This document shows positions 12,001 to 22,900 of a stretch of 64,000 nucleotides of DNA, one piece after another. Every line of letters starts with the position of its first letter. Positions within the stretch are counted from its first letter, which is position 1. A program made the translations under genes and the position numbers. This DNA comes from Tomocerus qinae (Eukaryota; Arthropoda; Collembola; Entomobryomorpha; Tomoceridae), in assembly GCA_020055645.1 (NCBI GenBank), contig CM034547.1:70528884-70592883 (forward strand), given 5' to 3'. The notes beneath the pieces are model-generated. The model was not told the DNA's origin. It did not search any database and saw nothing but the letters and a program-made list of their open reading frames with translations.

Positions 12001-12371
12001 ACAACTTTGCCGACAAAATGTTCTATCTGGTTCACGGAACGGCAGACGATAATGTTCATATCCAACACAGCATGCTACTCGCCAAAGCGCTTATTGCTAA
12101 AAAGATTCTCTTCCGCCAGCAGGTATAACATTATCGCAAAATTATTATGATATCTCCAATTCTTGTATGACTAAAGACTAGGAGGATATTGACATACTCT
12201 GCCCTAATGTAACAGGTGTATCCTGACGAGCCTCACGGACTGAACGGAGTGAAACTTCATGTTCACAAATCTTTGGAACTATTTTTCGAAGACTGCTTCC
12301 GGAAGCAATCTCCGCCCATCATCAGCACGGGATTGCACAAAGGCGGAAAGGTCACAAATGACGCCGTGTAG
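1..12371 (+). CDS. Gene A: dipeptidyl peptidase 4-like serine exopeptidase, 3' part (11 exons, 661 aa visible)
   Basis: Family S9B prolyl oligopeptidase: removes N-terminal X-Pro or X-Ala dipeptides, usually as a type II membrane ectoenzyme. Joined exons: 1-26, 2895-3061, 3207-3307, 7149-7272, 8737-8972, 9133-9562, 10323-10492, 10562-10756, 11592-11761, 11911-12122, 12216-12371. Visible residues 1 to about 410 are beta-propeller and the rest is the alpha/beta hydrolase. Seen directly: the substrate N-terminus motif Y-E-E-E (residues 7-10), the Tyr of V-Y-G-G-P-G (419), nucleophile Ser503 in GWSYGG, Asp585 and Asn587 in GTADDN, and His617 in DEPHG. The Asp-to-His spacing of 32 equals that of human DPP4. 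All key residues are present, so the product should be active. The N-terminus and membrane anchor lie outside the window. A loop insert of about 50 residues follows the CLSC motif. The gene is convergent with gene B and shares its intron phases. Confidence 0.95.
2895..3061 (+). CDS. Gene A exon b, Glu-Glu motif and propeller blade
   Basis: Begins after ACAG with two bases that complete a Glu codon, so the joined protein reads Y-E-E-E-I. It continues with the propeller strand WFSSDGQ and FNDSLVGE and ends at RYPK before GTAAAA (phase 0). The aligned exon of gene B is 158 bases with the same phases. Confidence 0.92.
3207..3307 (+). CDS. Gene A exon c, propeller
   Basis: Starts after a T-rich acceptor (TTTTTTTATTCCAG) with PGTKNPTVTAW, the family's A/P-G-x-x-N-P-T/S-V signature. 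It ends before GTAAGT in phase 2. It is 101 bases long, exactly as in gene B. Confidence 0.93.
4855..5263. mobile_element. MITE-like element, TA-flanked, 409 bp
   Basis: The left end, TAAGGCTGCCTTAGCTGG, is matched in inverse by the right end, TAAGGCTGCCTCGGCTAG (15 of 18 identical). TA at both outer ends suits a Tc1/mariner-type target duplication. The interior is non-coding. A third related end is seen at 35842. Confidence 0.65.
5427..5803. mobile_element. hAT-like non-autonomous element, 377 bp
   Basis: The left end CAGAGCCGCCCCTAG and the right end (in inverse) CAGGGCCGCAGCCAGG form imperfect terminal repeats of the CAGxGCCG type common in hAT elements. I find no 8-bp target duplication, so the boundaries or the class may be wrong. 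Confidence 0.4.
7149..7272 (+). CDS. Gene A exon d, propeller
   Basis: Completes a Leu codon and reads EYYITAAGWV, then the strand NLSIISIC. It is 124 bases, identical in length to the gene B exon. It ends with CDE before GTCTGC, a weak donor. The donor is chosen because the frame and phase 0 agree with gene B and with the next exon. Confidence 0.9.
8084..8235 (+). repeat. Solo end of the 'CCTACGGCAAGCCG' repeat family
   Basis: About 150 bases homologous to the left end of the element at 54286, starting AAAACCTACGGCAAGCCGTA and continuing through CTCGCCTGAGTGAAGGGGAC and the following T/A-rich segment. It lies in the gene A intron 7273-8736. The 40-bp tandem units are absent or degenerate here. 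Confidence 0.75.
8737..8972 (+). CDS. Gene A exon e, propeller
   Basis: Starts after GAACAG with IYRITTEKRGWVET, matching the family's 'T-x-GW' blade, and contains THGSYDVI (DPP4 equivalent: TKGTWEVI). It ends before GTGAGT in phase 2. The preceding intron carries a solo copy of the 8084-8235 repeat. Confidence 0.92.
9133..9562 (+). CDS. Gene A exon f, CLSC motif and Ser/Gly-rich insert
   Basis: Encodes visible residues 219-361. YFTATPASHPGERRLFRI leads to CLSC (Cys249, Cys252). Next comes a hydrophilic stretch rich in Ser, Gly, Lys and Glu up to Cys309, then the usual C-x18-C strand pair ending in ECSGPDVPF. In human DPP4 only 6 residues lie between the two Cys where 56 lie here, so about 50 residues are inserted. 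The insert is GC-rich and in frame with its flanks, with no internal splice site needed. The exon ends with CAG before GTTCGT; this intron is absent from gene B. Confidence 0.92.
10323..10492 (+). CDS. Gene A exon g, propeller to hydrolase junction
   Basis: Starts after ATTGCAG. It carries the linker strand QVRTFAVHMTGG and LLLPPGL and ends in YPLVLNV before GTACGG (phase 2). It corresponds to the 3' third of the 690-base exon of gene B. Confidence 0.92.
10562..10756 (+). CDS. Gene A exon h, oxyanion Tyr and hydrolase core
   Basis: After an intron of only 69 bases it completes Val and reads YGGPGTQLAL. This Tyr is the oxyanion-hole residue equivalent to DPP4 Tyr547. It then has ASKKDYIVAQIDSRGSGGKG and ends in EDQIEVI before GTACGT. 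It is 195 bases, as in gene B. Confidence 0.94.
11592..11761 (+). CDS. Gene A exon i, catalytic serine
   Basis: Contains VWGWSYGGYLTAM with the nucleophile Ser codon at 11650-11652, then FRCGASIAPVSNWKLY. Starts after TGTTGCAG (phase 2) and ends before GTATTA in phase 1. Confidence 0.95.
11911..12122 (+). CDS. Gene A exon j, catalytic aspartate
   Basis: Completes Asp and reads SAYTEKYMGTP, which carries the two S1-pocket Tyr residues (DPP4 Tyr662 and Tyr666). It then has LVHGTADDNVHIQHS with the catalytic Asp codon at 12045-12047. It ends with CAG before GTATAA. Confidence 0.95.
12216..12371 (+). CDS. Gene A last exon, catalytic histidine and stop
   Basis: Starts after TAACAG. VYPDEPHGL carries the catalytic His codon at 12234-12236. 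The usual C-terminal helix (SLELFFEDCF) follows, then a hydrophilic tail and TAG at 12369-12371. ATTAAA hexamers at 12783 and 12806 are possible poly(A) signals, but such hexamers are common in this DNA. Confidence 0.95.
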   Translation: MYPDEPHGLNGVKLHVHKSLELFFEDCFRKQSPPIISTGLHKGGKVTNDAV

Positions 12372-13148
12372 TCTGCTCGTTGCTCTTCATCGTCTCTGTG
12401 TCCCTCAACCACTCAAGAGCCTTCATCTGCCACACTCATTACCCTCCGTGTGGCTCGAATATCAAATTCTTCTTCCCACGCCTAGTAGGATGAACTCCCC
12501 AGAAACTCATAAAAATTGTATGTATTTTTTTCGGAGATTATGAATGGATGTTCCACCATTGGAGAGAATTCACCCGGAAGGGCTAATTAGAGGACAATTG
12601 AGATGATACACCTCCTTCAAAGTTCAGCATTTCAAATAATGATATTACAAATGCTTACTTACTACTTGATCTACTGAAAACCTATTTATGACCATGTGCT
12701 GAAAGAGTAGATTCGTAGAAACCTTTAATACTATTTACGAAACCTGATCTCAGCAATATTTATGGAAAACTAATACAACGTGATTAAAGCCCTTGTTCAG
12801 AATACATTAAACATTTCAAGATTTTGGCTAATTGATATGTACAGTAATCCCGAGTGCATTTAAGTGTGTATGATGTGCCCTAGTGACTAGTGAATGTGTA
12901 AGTGAATTGACAGTGAGCCTGCGTTTTGGAGAGTGATTTACCTGCAATTAACATTACTAACCGAACAATTTATCGTTCGGCTATTCTTTCTTGCGGTGGC
13001 AAGTGCAGTTAAATGCATGCATTGACACATTTATTAGTCGTTTGTTGGGTAGATTTGTAAAATTACCTTTTGGCCTTGGTGTGAATTTCGAGTGTTTCTT
13101 CTTCAATATCTATCAATATCAACCAATTTATCAAATTCAAATACCCAG

Positions 13149-13322
13149 GTGATTCTCGTTGTCTACGATGATAAGTGTGTAGTTATCTGTAGCAATTCTA
13201 AAGAAATGTCTCCACTGGACACAAAAGTCACCATTTATTCACCGACTTCCACAACTCATCGATTGACACTGGATCACAAAAAAGTGGAACTGGTGGAAGT
13301 GCGAGATCTAGTAAACGTTTGA
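13149..13322 (+). CDS. Possible orphan terminal exon, 57 aa
   Basis: After ACCCAG the frame reads VILVVYDDKCVVI, then a strand-rich Lys/Glu/Val segment ending VRDLVNV and TGA. The codon choice looks protein-like, and the alternating hydrophobic pattern suggests a beta-sandwich C-terminus. I do not recognise the family, see no upstream exon, and the acceptor lacks a good pyrimidine tract. It may be chance. Confidence 0.2.
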   Translation: MILVVYDDKCVVICSNSKEMSPLDTKVTIYSPTSTTHRLTLDHKKVELVEVRDLVNV

Positions 13323-13337
13323 TGCGAATGAAACGGT

Positions 13338-13355
13338 AGAGAGAGAGAGAGAGAG
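13338..13355. repeat. (AG)9 microsatellite
   Basis: Eighteen bases of perfect AG repeat, seen directly. Confidence 0.9.
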
Positions 13356-16300
13356 CAGTAGATTTATAGGTAATTATAATCATCAACTTTATTACGACAG
13401 CAATAACAAATTCATTTAGCACACATCCTCCTCCACATCAATCTACATTTACCGAGTTAGTTAATACTTAAGAGTTGCACAAGTTGACAACATGCCTACA
13501 TAACATTTAGCGTTGTTACTGATGAATGAGACACCTTAAATATTTTGTAGAATCAAATTTACTCTACTACAGTCATCTATAAATAGCCAGAGGTCGTACA
13601 GAGGAATCTACATTTTCAGATTTCAATCAGCACACTTTATGTATGCACTGTATATATAAATTATAAAATTGTACCTGATTGGCACAAAAACCTCGTTTTT
13701 TTAAACTTTATTTTTGAATTGAATAGAAATTGGGAGATTCAAACACTTTAAACCCAAACAAAAAGAAATTTTAGAGCAACAATGGTCCAGTTTTTATTAA
13801 AAATTCTTCGTCTTGAATTTGGCGTGTAGTCAACATTCTAATAGTATATTTCTTTTGAAGTGATGTTGTACATTATCTGCGAATAAAATACCACCCACTC
13901 GTGATATGCAGAAACAAGTTAAAAATCTTGCACTCAAAATCTACTATTCCTAATTGTTACAATTAGCTATAGTCAATTCACTAAACATGAGAACCAATTA
14001 GGGAAATGTGTAAATTTGTATACCTATAACTCAATTCTTGTTCTATCCACTTTCTCCCGAATATACCTTATGCTATTCTTCTTGGAATACTAATACAAAA
14101 GTTAATATACTGATCTAAAAGTAATAAATATATAATTAGTTGTCTCTGTAAAGTGATTTGATTAAACCCGCAGTTTTGCAATGTCTACCTGGAACAAAAC
14201 ATTAAATCAGTAATTAAAATAAATAAATACAATTTGTAGTCTGAAGCCTCCTTAATCTTCGTTAAGTGTGTCCATCCACATTTTCATCCCTCAAGCCACA
14301 GCATTCAGCATCATAAACAACTCCCCAACCAATCAATGTCCACTCAAGTTTTATCTAATTACTATTTACCCAAATTACTTGGTTTAATTATACTCGGTTG
14401 AATTTTAACAATTTCTATCAATTAAACTTTATCGAACTGGATTGTTTCTCCGTGATGAACGTTATAATATCTGTAGACTAGACAGAATGATATAAATTTT
14501 GTGATACATTTGTTTTATCCCAGTGGAGTAAGTATATATAGGTACATCATTTACTTATCAATCGGCTAGCCTCCGAACTCTTAACGTTACAGAATCATAC
14601 ACTTATTCGTAACACCTTCGTCAAATACTTTGCCACAATTTGTGCTTACCCTATTAACATTTGTTGACATTCAGAGTTCTCTGCAGATATTTACAGCTAA
14701 GCTGCGTACACTAAAGTAATTAAATGAATGCATTTTTAAGAAACAAATAATATCGGAGTGTATAGTGTATATTAATATTATGTACTTTAATATACATAGT
14801 GAATATGCCCTAAAACACAGTTTATGTACAAGACGGTGAGAACGACGACGACTCGTCATCATACATACATAGACAGCACATTATATAATTAAGTAGGTAG
14901 TCTACACCAAAGACTAAAACAAATATTCAACATTACTATTTACCTTACTATTTTAAAGTTATGGAGAATCATTATTTTTTAAAGTTGGAGACATACACGT
15001 TTTGAAACAGAATTAGGTCACATAACAGGGACACTCATTGCATGACAAATCACGCCTTAAATCATACAATATTATATTAATTACAATATTACTAGTTACA
15101 CGTAGGTAGTCAATTATAAGACTTATCTTAGCAGTATACCTATTTTTGATATAAACTTGCAAATAGCACAAACAATGTCACCGGAAAATCAATTGATAGT
15201 AAGCTCGTCAAAGGGAAATTTAGATTGGTGATTTGTTTGTTCTCCAGATTAATGAACTAGCAAATAAACAACTTCGGTAGGGAAAACATAAAGGCGGTAA
15301 CTAGAATACGAACCAGAACAGAGTGAAAGCTAAAATCGTCATAAATATTCTTGCAGTACAAAATGTGTTTATAAATGGGAAGGGAGAGACGGAAATTGAA
15401 CGAAATAAGCTTTTGGACTGTGATTGTTCATTACATTGGCTTGTAGGGCAGGTAGGAAGTGAAAAGAGAGCTACATATCCCTCAGCTGAGTTGCCCTTGT
15501 CACCGTCTCTTCCGCATACCACTAATCTTTATCACAGCTTCTTACTCAAACAGCCATTACTATACAATGACAACTCCACATGTAGCTACATCTACCTATA
15601 CACTACACCCACGAGAGTAATTAATCAACATAAATCTTCTTTTGGCAAGGAATTGCAATGCTGTCAGCAAGTACGTTGAAAACTAAGTAAAAAGATATTC
15701 TCAATAAATGGTCATCATGTCAGTAGTATCTATCTACACAGTACTGAATACATTGATTAAGTTCAAGACAGAATAAAGACCTAATTACTAACACATCTAT
15801 ACTCAACAGGTATTCACGAATCTACTACACTCTAATTCTGTCCCAAGTTTGACTAATTGTAATATGTACATCAATATCAAGATCTGCTAGACTAAAGAAT
15901 GTGCATGCACACTAAATAGATTTACTTACAAACATACAGCAGCTGTATTACGTTCATCTGATAGTGCTATACGCTCTGCGGAGAGGAAACAAATTTCCAT
16001 CCTCCAAAAATCCTCTTCTTCTTCGTTGAAATGAACTAAACTCAACAAACTCACTTTTCATAAATTTACAATAGAATATTCTGTTCTGTCAGATAAATAT
16101 ACTCACATTTATTCCATGTCTAAACACTACGAACAGCTCACAAGCTGTGTCGATTTACAAACAGCGAAGAGAACAACCGAGTGGGAAGCGATATTCCCTA
16201 CACAAACAGCTAACCAAGATAGCTATTCCATTCCATAATATTAAGTAGTGCATGTAACACATTTACATAAATATAACACTTATCAAATAATATTTACATT

Positions 16301-16836
16301 CACATGTACAACATCCCGATTTTCCTGAATTGCCTTCCCGCGTCAACGAAGCGGGCAAGCGTTTTCCTAAGTACACAAATCATTATTATCATTCAATAAA
16401 TGGAATTTTCATAATATTCTCATATTTCATTACTTTATCGTTAATTTATGATATAGACATAGTATACAGATATATATACATGTACAGATATATTTATATA
16501 GACTACTGTAGTATACACATTTGATAAGTATCTTTAAATGCAACAGAATAATAATCATTTAATACTAAGATTACAACAGACAGGACAAGTGCATCATATA
16601 AAGTGTTTTGTTACATATTATTATGACTAGCAAATGAGATAAATGCGTGCAAGTTCCTTCTGCACTTGAATAAATATTAACAAGACACGTCAAAAAGATT
16701 ACAGAGCATAATAAAAATAACTTTGGAGAATATTCGGACAAATAAAGTAGAACTCTAGAAGACTGCTAATTGCTGGTGTTGGTGTTACTACTGCTAAACT
16801 TCCAGTCTAAAATATGGTCAAAAATTTCATAAAAAG

Positions 16837-16977
16837 CTACATCTTCACCCCTAAAAAACTATCCTTTTCCCAATCATCGAAATCTAAGGGACCGAAGCAT
16901 CGGTCTAGAAAAGCCTCCATTGTAGAGTAGAGATGATCTTTCACTCCACTCAACTCGTGGCCTTCGTCAGGATAAAT
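16837..16977 (-). CDS. Gene B exon 14, catalytic histidine and stop
   Basis: Starts after TTTCTAG. IYPDEGHEL carries catalytic His883, followed by the C-terminal helix and an acidic tail ending GVKM and TAG (16837-16839). Confidence 0.95.
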   Translation of the reverse strand: MYPDEGHELSGVKDHLYSTMEAFLDRCFGPLDFDDWEKDSFLGVKM

Positions 16978-19900
16978 CTAGAAAAAGAACAAATGTTAAT
17001 CAACTCCCTTTTTACTGTAGTTATAATTATTCATACGTTACGCGAGTTAGGAGAAATGTTTAATACGATGAAATCGGGATTATCAAATAACTTTCACCAT
17101 ATTAAAGACATTTTTGATGGACTAATCTCCAAACTCGGAAAAGGAGAGAGAAACTAGACAAATGGGGTTAGTACGAGTTGGCAGTAATAAGTTGGTTACT
17201 TGGTGAAGGTGGGGTAAGACTTACTTGCTCAGTGAAAGTGACTCCTTGTTTGATGAGGGATTTGGTGAGATGGATGGTGTGTTGGTAGTGGACATTGTCA
17301 TCGGCAGTTCCGTGCATAATGAGGAAGGTGCGGTTGTCCGCATGCAGTTTGTCCACCACTCTCGTCACATCCGCATTTTCGTAGCCACGGTAGTTGTCCG
17401 TGTAGTTTGGCATGCCCATAAATCGCTCCGTGTACGTCGTGTCTACAAAATATTATTTCATTTTCTTACAATTCTCACATTGTTTTGCCAAACTGGCTTT
17501 AATCTACTTAATTACATGAGCCCCAAACATGAATGGATATGCAAACTATTGTCGCATACTTGAGAGTAATTAAGATTATTTAGCAACTGCACTAAGTTCT
17601 GTAGAAATAGAGCAGCAAGTACATTTACATTTATTAGTATTACATATTATGTTGCAGTTAAAGGAGACATCCAGATTGTGTGCACATGAACTAGCGTGAT
17701 ATTAAACAAACATTTAGGTTATGTGGATACATAGTCAACCGTCACGGTATTCTTATACTGTGAATACCCGTTTCTAAAGATGTAGAATATACAGGAATGA
17801 ATACTCTACATGTAGATCTATCTAGATGTATAGTGATAAATAAATATACAATCACAAAGTATGACAAAATACACACAATAATGTTATTTATTTTACAACT
17901 AATTGCTTTTGATTTTTCAAAATAAATTGTTCAAATAAATAGCTACAAAAGTGCATTGAGGCTATTATTTCGTGAAAAAAACGAAAAGTGGAATGCAGCT
18001 AAATTGTTTCTCAGGGGAGTTTGACAAGTTTATGTCCACATAACCTTAAATTTTAGTTTGATATCACGGTTTGCTAGTTAATGTGCACAGAATCTTGATG
18101 TCTCCTTTAACGGCAACATATACAAATAGAATATTAAGGTAATATTATGAACTTGCTAAATGTGCTTTATTTGCATGCAAGTGAAACGAGGTAGAGCCTT
18201 ACTAGACTTAATATTTCGTTTTCCATGTAAATTAGATTGTGAAATTGAGTTTGTCAATTGGAACACAACATCATGGTGTAATGGAAAACTGAACGGATGG
18301 ATTAGAATGGAGACTGGGGAGGTTTTGGTGTAGTCATTTTGTTGTTCATCACGGTTTTGGAGCAAGTAATAGCTCCACAAGGTGGATGGAACTATATATC
18401 TACTTTTATTCATAGCTCGCAGTTCAGTCAGGTTGGTGTAGGAGAGAATGACCTACTAAATAAGAATGCCCTTAATAGGGATTCAGTCTAAATTCGCTAC
18501 GTGTTTTATTTGTCTTGGGTCCAATGATCCTAACAGTTGTAAAATTTAATTTTTTGGGATGTAATTGGGGATATGAGGAGTGGATGGAGTGAGACAATCT
18601 GTTAGTCAAATGGTGAGGTTGTTGGAGTGAAGTATGAAAGTCAAGTCCCATCAGAGCGCTTCTGCTCTCCAAACTTTCGTTTTTCGAAATTGGAAATAAA
18701 TTGGGCAATCTTGGAGGATGGGATGAGTGAGTGAGAGGGAAACGTGGAAAGAGAAAGCTGAGGTAGCCCAAAGGGAAAGTAGAAGGGAAAGTAGAAGCCA
18801 TTTACATAGCATCTTCCCCAGTCGCCTAGCAAGTCAGTACAACAGCAGACTGTTTGTTGACTGCTCGAATTCCCAACAGCCTCGCTTTAACCACAACACA
18901 GACAAACGGGAGGATTGACTCTCACCGCACTACGTGACATTACTATCCGCATTATCCGTCAACCAATCTAACAAAACTCTACTTCGCATCTAATCTACTA
19001 CACTTTTTTATAGGTGTCTTCGGAAGTAGGTCAGTTTAGCAAAATAAAAAACTCAAAAGTGACCCCCCCCTACGACAATAGTTTATCCCCTGACCTGCAT
19101 AACCCAACCTAGCCTAATCAAGTTAACACAAACTAATCATTTGGTGTCTATCCGCACTACGCTACACAAATTAGGGGATTTTTGAACATCGCTTTTTACC
19201 ATACCCATTTTGAGTTGTTTTTAGTTACTTCTGAAGCAAATACACAACAAGGTAACACGTAAACTTACCAAAAATGGCTAAGTATATAGTTTACAGTTTA
19301 GATTATCTATTTGACTATTTGATGAATCTAATAATTAACTATTTAATAGCCATTTGCTAAAGCTGAAATCATAATAATTACAACTTCCACGTCCACATTG
19401 ATTTGCATGTCTATCCACGGAGGTTTTGACAAATTATTATCCACAAAAAATATTCTTTTCCCAAATCATCGGTACCATCTACTATTAGACTTTTTAATTA
19501 CATTTTATTAGACTAATTTTTTGAGTTTATTTTGCAATGTTTAAATTCTAAAGTGAGGATATCGGTTGTCTCCACATTGGGGAGCATGTAAGTAACCAGC
19601 GAGTGACTTTCTATGATTCGGAAATGTTTTTGTGAAGTTGTAAATACTTTAAAACGAGTCACTGCAATTAACTGAATCTACAACAATAACAGAGACGCAG
19701 CGATGGCTGTAAATAAGTTTTTTGAGACGTGGTAGAAAATGAGGATGTAAAATTATTGTTATAACTGTAGAAAGGGTGATGTAGGACTTTAATTTAATTT
19801 AGAGTCAGGTCATGTTACAACACTTAATTTAAAGCTTACCGTAGAATTCCCATTTAGTGACAGGAGCTACAGAAATTGCACATCGGAATAATTTCGGATC

Positions 19901-22900
19901 CTCTTGGTCCTCAGATAAAATGAGTGCAGTCACGTAGCCGCCGTAACTCCAACCCCACACAGCAATGTTCTCCACGTCAATAAAATGCAATTTATCTCTC
20001 AAGTACCTACACAAACAGAACCAACATGTCCTCTCAAACAGGAATGAATAAATTTTACATCTACAAGTGCCAAGTTTATTTAACACACAGCAACCAAATT
20101 TGGTATGTTTCCTTCAAAATGAAGACTTTTCAACATTTACAATTTATCACTTATGACCACATAATATCATGTGTAGTAAAGCCTGAGGGAACTTTTCATA
20201 GCAGCTAAATACAAATAACGTAAATACTCAGAGGGTATTATATTTATTATCTTCACTAGCAATAGTTGACTATATCTGTCTGTATACGTATTACAAGCTA
20301 GATCATCTTCAAGTTTATGCTATCATAAATATTTTCTCCGATATAGCTAAAATGCAAGATTTCAAAATGGACTAAGATCCCTACTGATAAGAAGTGAAAA
20401 GGTTTGTTTTGGGTGTGACAATAGTGCAACAAAAGTATTGGCATATCCAACCGAAGAAAAACTTTAATATTTAGGACCGTGAAATGATTTTCTCAGAGAA
20501 TCCGTCCATACCCATACTATATGCATCTAATATGTTCAAGCAGCAGCAGTACAGGGATGTCAATTTTAGAGTCATAGAGAGCCTGAATGGATTGAATGGG
20601 AAGGCTTTCACATTTCTTCTCTTTTATTTCATTTTGTCTATTTTAGTCACTTTGTTGAAAATGCTTTTACTTTCTGACAAGTCGATTCTTTACACAGCTC
20701 ATAAGCTTCTTGAAAGCTTTTAGACATCTTTCGAAAAATGTTAAAAGTGATCGAGGCACTTTGCCACGCATTCCCCAACAAAAATTATTCAAGCTGCATA
20801 TTTTACACAAAGCTATTGTGATGCCATTCCCACTCTGCAGTAATTTCGCTTCTAAGAAAGTAGACTCACCTATCCACTGTATACAGATACACTTTACTTA
20901 CACCCAGCCAACCAGTAGTACCAGTTTTATATATAGCAGATGTTAATTTATTAGCACAATACTATATAATATTTATATTTATTATTTATCTATTCCGGCC
21001 ACAATTTTGGATATATCCATACAAGGGAGATTCTCTTTAAAAGGAAAAATATGCCTCGTGACAAACTACTTTACCTTATGCCGTAACTACGTGACTCATT
21101 AAACTTTCACTTCATCTTTCTTAGCAGTAGAATGAAATGAAAGTTAACTGAAGAAAACTTTTCAGATTGTAGGACATGAAAATGGATAAAAGTGGTGAAG
21201 GTGCATGTTTTCCCTAAAGAAAATGTCTCTGTAGATCTGAGTTGATTGTTTGAGTTAGCAGCAAGCACTGGCCGGGACGTTATTGCTTGGTCCGATTAGA
21301 TTTTGTTCATTCAGATATGTAAAACTCTACGATTCATCTTCTTGTACACCAAAAGTGGCCTCAATTTTAATACTAAAAGATAGAATTGAAATATTGCTTA
21401 AATCGACAAGTGCAAATTGAGCAAAAAGGTTTGAGAGAATAATATCTTGTACAACATGTTCAGTATCTACAAAAACGGAGTTAGTTTTCAGAGCTTGGCA
21501 CAGAGAGAGCGAGAAGTGTAATTTTTTCTGAAATACTAATCTGTGATGGAAATTGATTTACTCAGGAAAAGAGCAGACGTGTCTGGAGAATAAATCAAGT
21601 GTTCTGACATTTTTCTAGCCAAAGAAGCTTAACAACGGTAGGAACTCAATTTCATCTGACAGGGAGATTAACAGCAGATGAGACATGACCTTACGCCATA
21701 CCGGCCGCATTTATTTGAATAATTGTCTAGGCGAAGACGCTAGGTATCCGCATGTCCCGTTATCTCCACTCAACAGACATATTGACACACTGTTATTCTT
21801 CCCCTACGGACTAAATTATTCCGTATTCGTTAACAGAAGATGAAATAACATTTTTGGGATTTTTTGCCAGATGTTTGCTACACGATCTATCGAAATCTAT
21901 GTATACCTTCAATTTGTATACATTGAAACACTCTTCTTCAACAATTACCAACACACATTTAATAGGACTCCGTGACCATTGACTTCCATAATATCATTTC
22001 ACAAAAGTCTGGAGGTTATTTATACTTCCACCGCACCGCTCAAAAAGAAATAAACAAACCTCATGACTTCGATTTGATCGGTGACTTCGAGTGTTCCGAG
22101 TTTTCTGTAGATCGAGTGTCGGACATTTTCTCCTTGGTAGCCCGTTCCGCGGCCATCGACTTGGGCGACAATGAAGTTCTTTTTGCTTGTCAAATAAGTA
22201 GCCCACGATAAGCCCCATTTCTCAGACACCAACTGGGAACCGGGTCCTCCGTAGCTGTGAAAGAGTTCCAAAAAACGTGATCAAAAACCCACAATTCACC
22301 ACCATTAGAGTCTCCCGGTCTGGAGAAAGTGATTCCTTCCTAAATAACCTTTAGCTCTCTCTCTCAATGGAAACACTTGTGTTTAGTCCAAATGACCTGC
22401 CCATCTGCTCGCTACTCCGCGAAACGCGCCGTGTGTATGCATTAAACGTAATGAGCATCAGAAGGAGAAATAAAAGACGTCATATATTTCGGTGGGACAT
22501 TAAAGTTTATCTCATTGTAAGATAATGATAAATTGCGAACAACTGTCTTAATCACAAAGGGAAATGACTTCGGAATGAAGGAATTCGTCGTGGCATTCGG
22601 TATTGTTGCGGCGTCATTGCATAGACAAAAGAATTGACAACCTTTGTTTGCCGGGCAATACAGATAGCAGGAAAAAAGACATAAAACGATAGGAAGGCTT
22701 TGTCGTTTTTAGTACTGGGAGTGTAACTCAATAAATCACTTCGCTTCCTTCCTAACTACTTCCCAACCAACAACACACGACAAGAAATGGGATTAAAGGA
22801 TGATTTACTCACGAAAAACAACAGATAGCACGTCTCCCAATGTAAATTCGTGACCCATTTTTTAAATTTAGAAATAATTGCCGTCAGCTATATACAATGA

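Larger units (their letters stand above)
12372..16836. other. Intergenic region between the two convergent DPP genes
   Basis: AT-rich. It would include both 3' UTRs. Visible features are a CCGAAC/GTTCGG hairpin at 12961-12980, a possible orphan exon at 13149-13322 and an (AG)9 run at 13338-13355. A TTTATT at 16108-16113 (AATAAA on the - strand) could serve gene B. Nothing else is recognised. Confidence 0.6.

Noticed and set aside
15323..15679. 118-codon + strand frame between the DPP genes
   Set aside because: GTG start, Tyr/Thr/Ser-rich end and no recognisable motif; likely chance.
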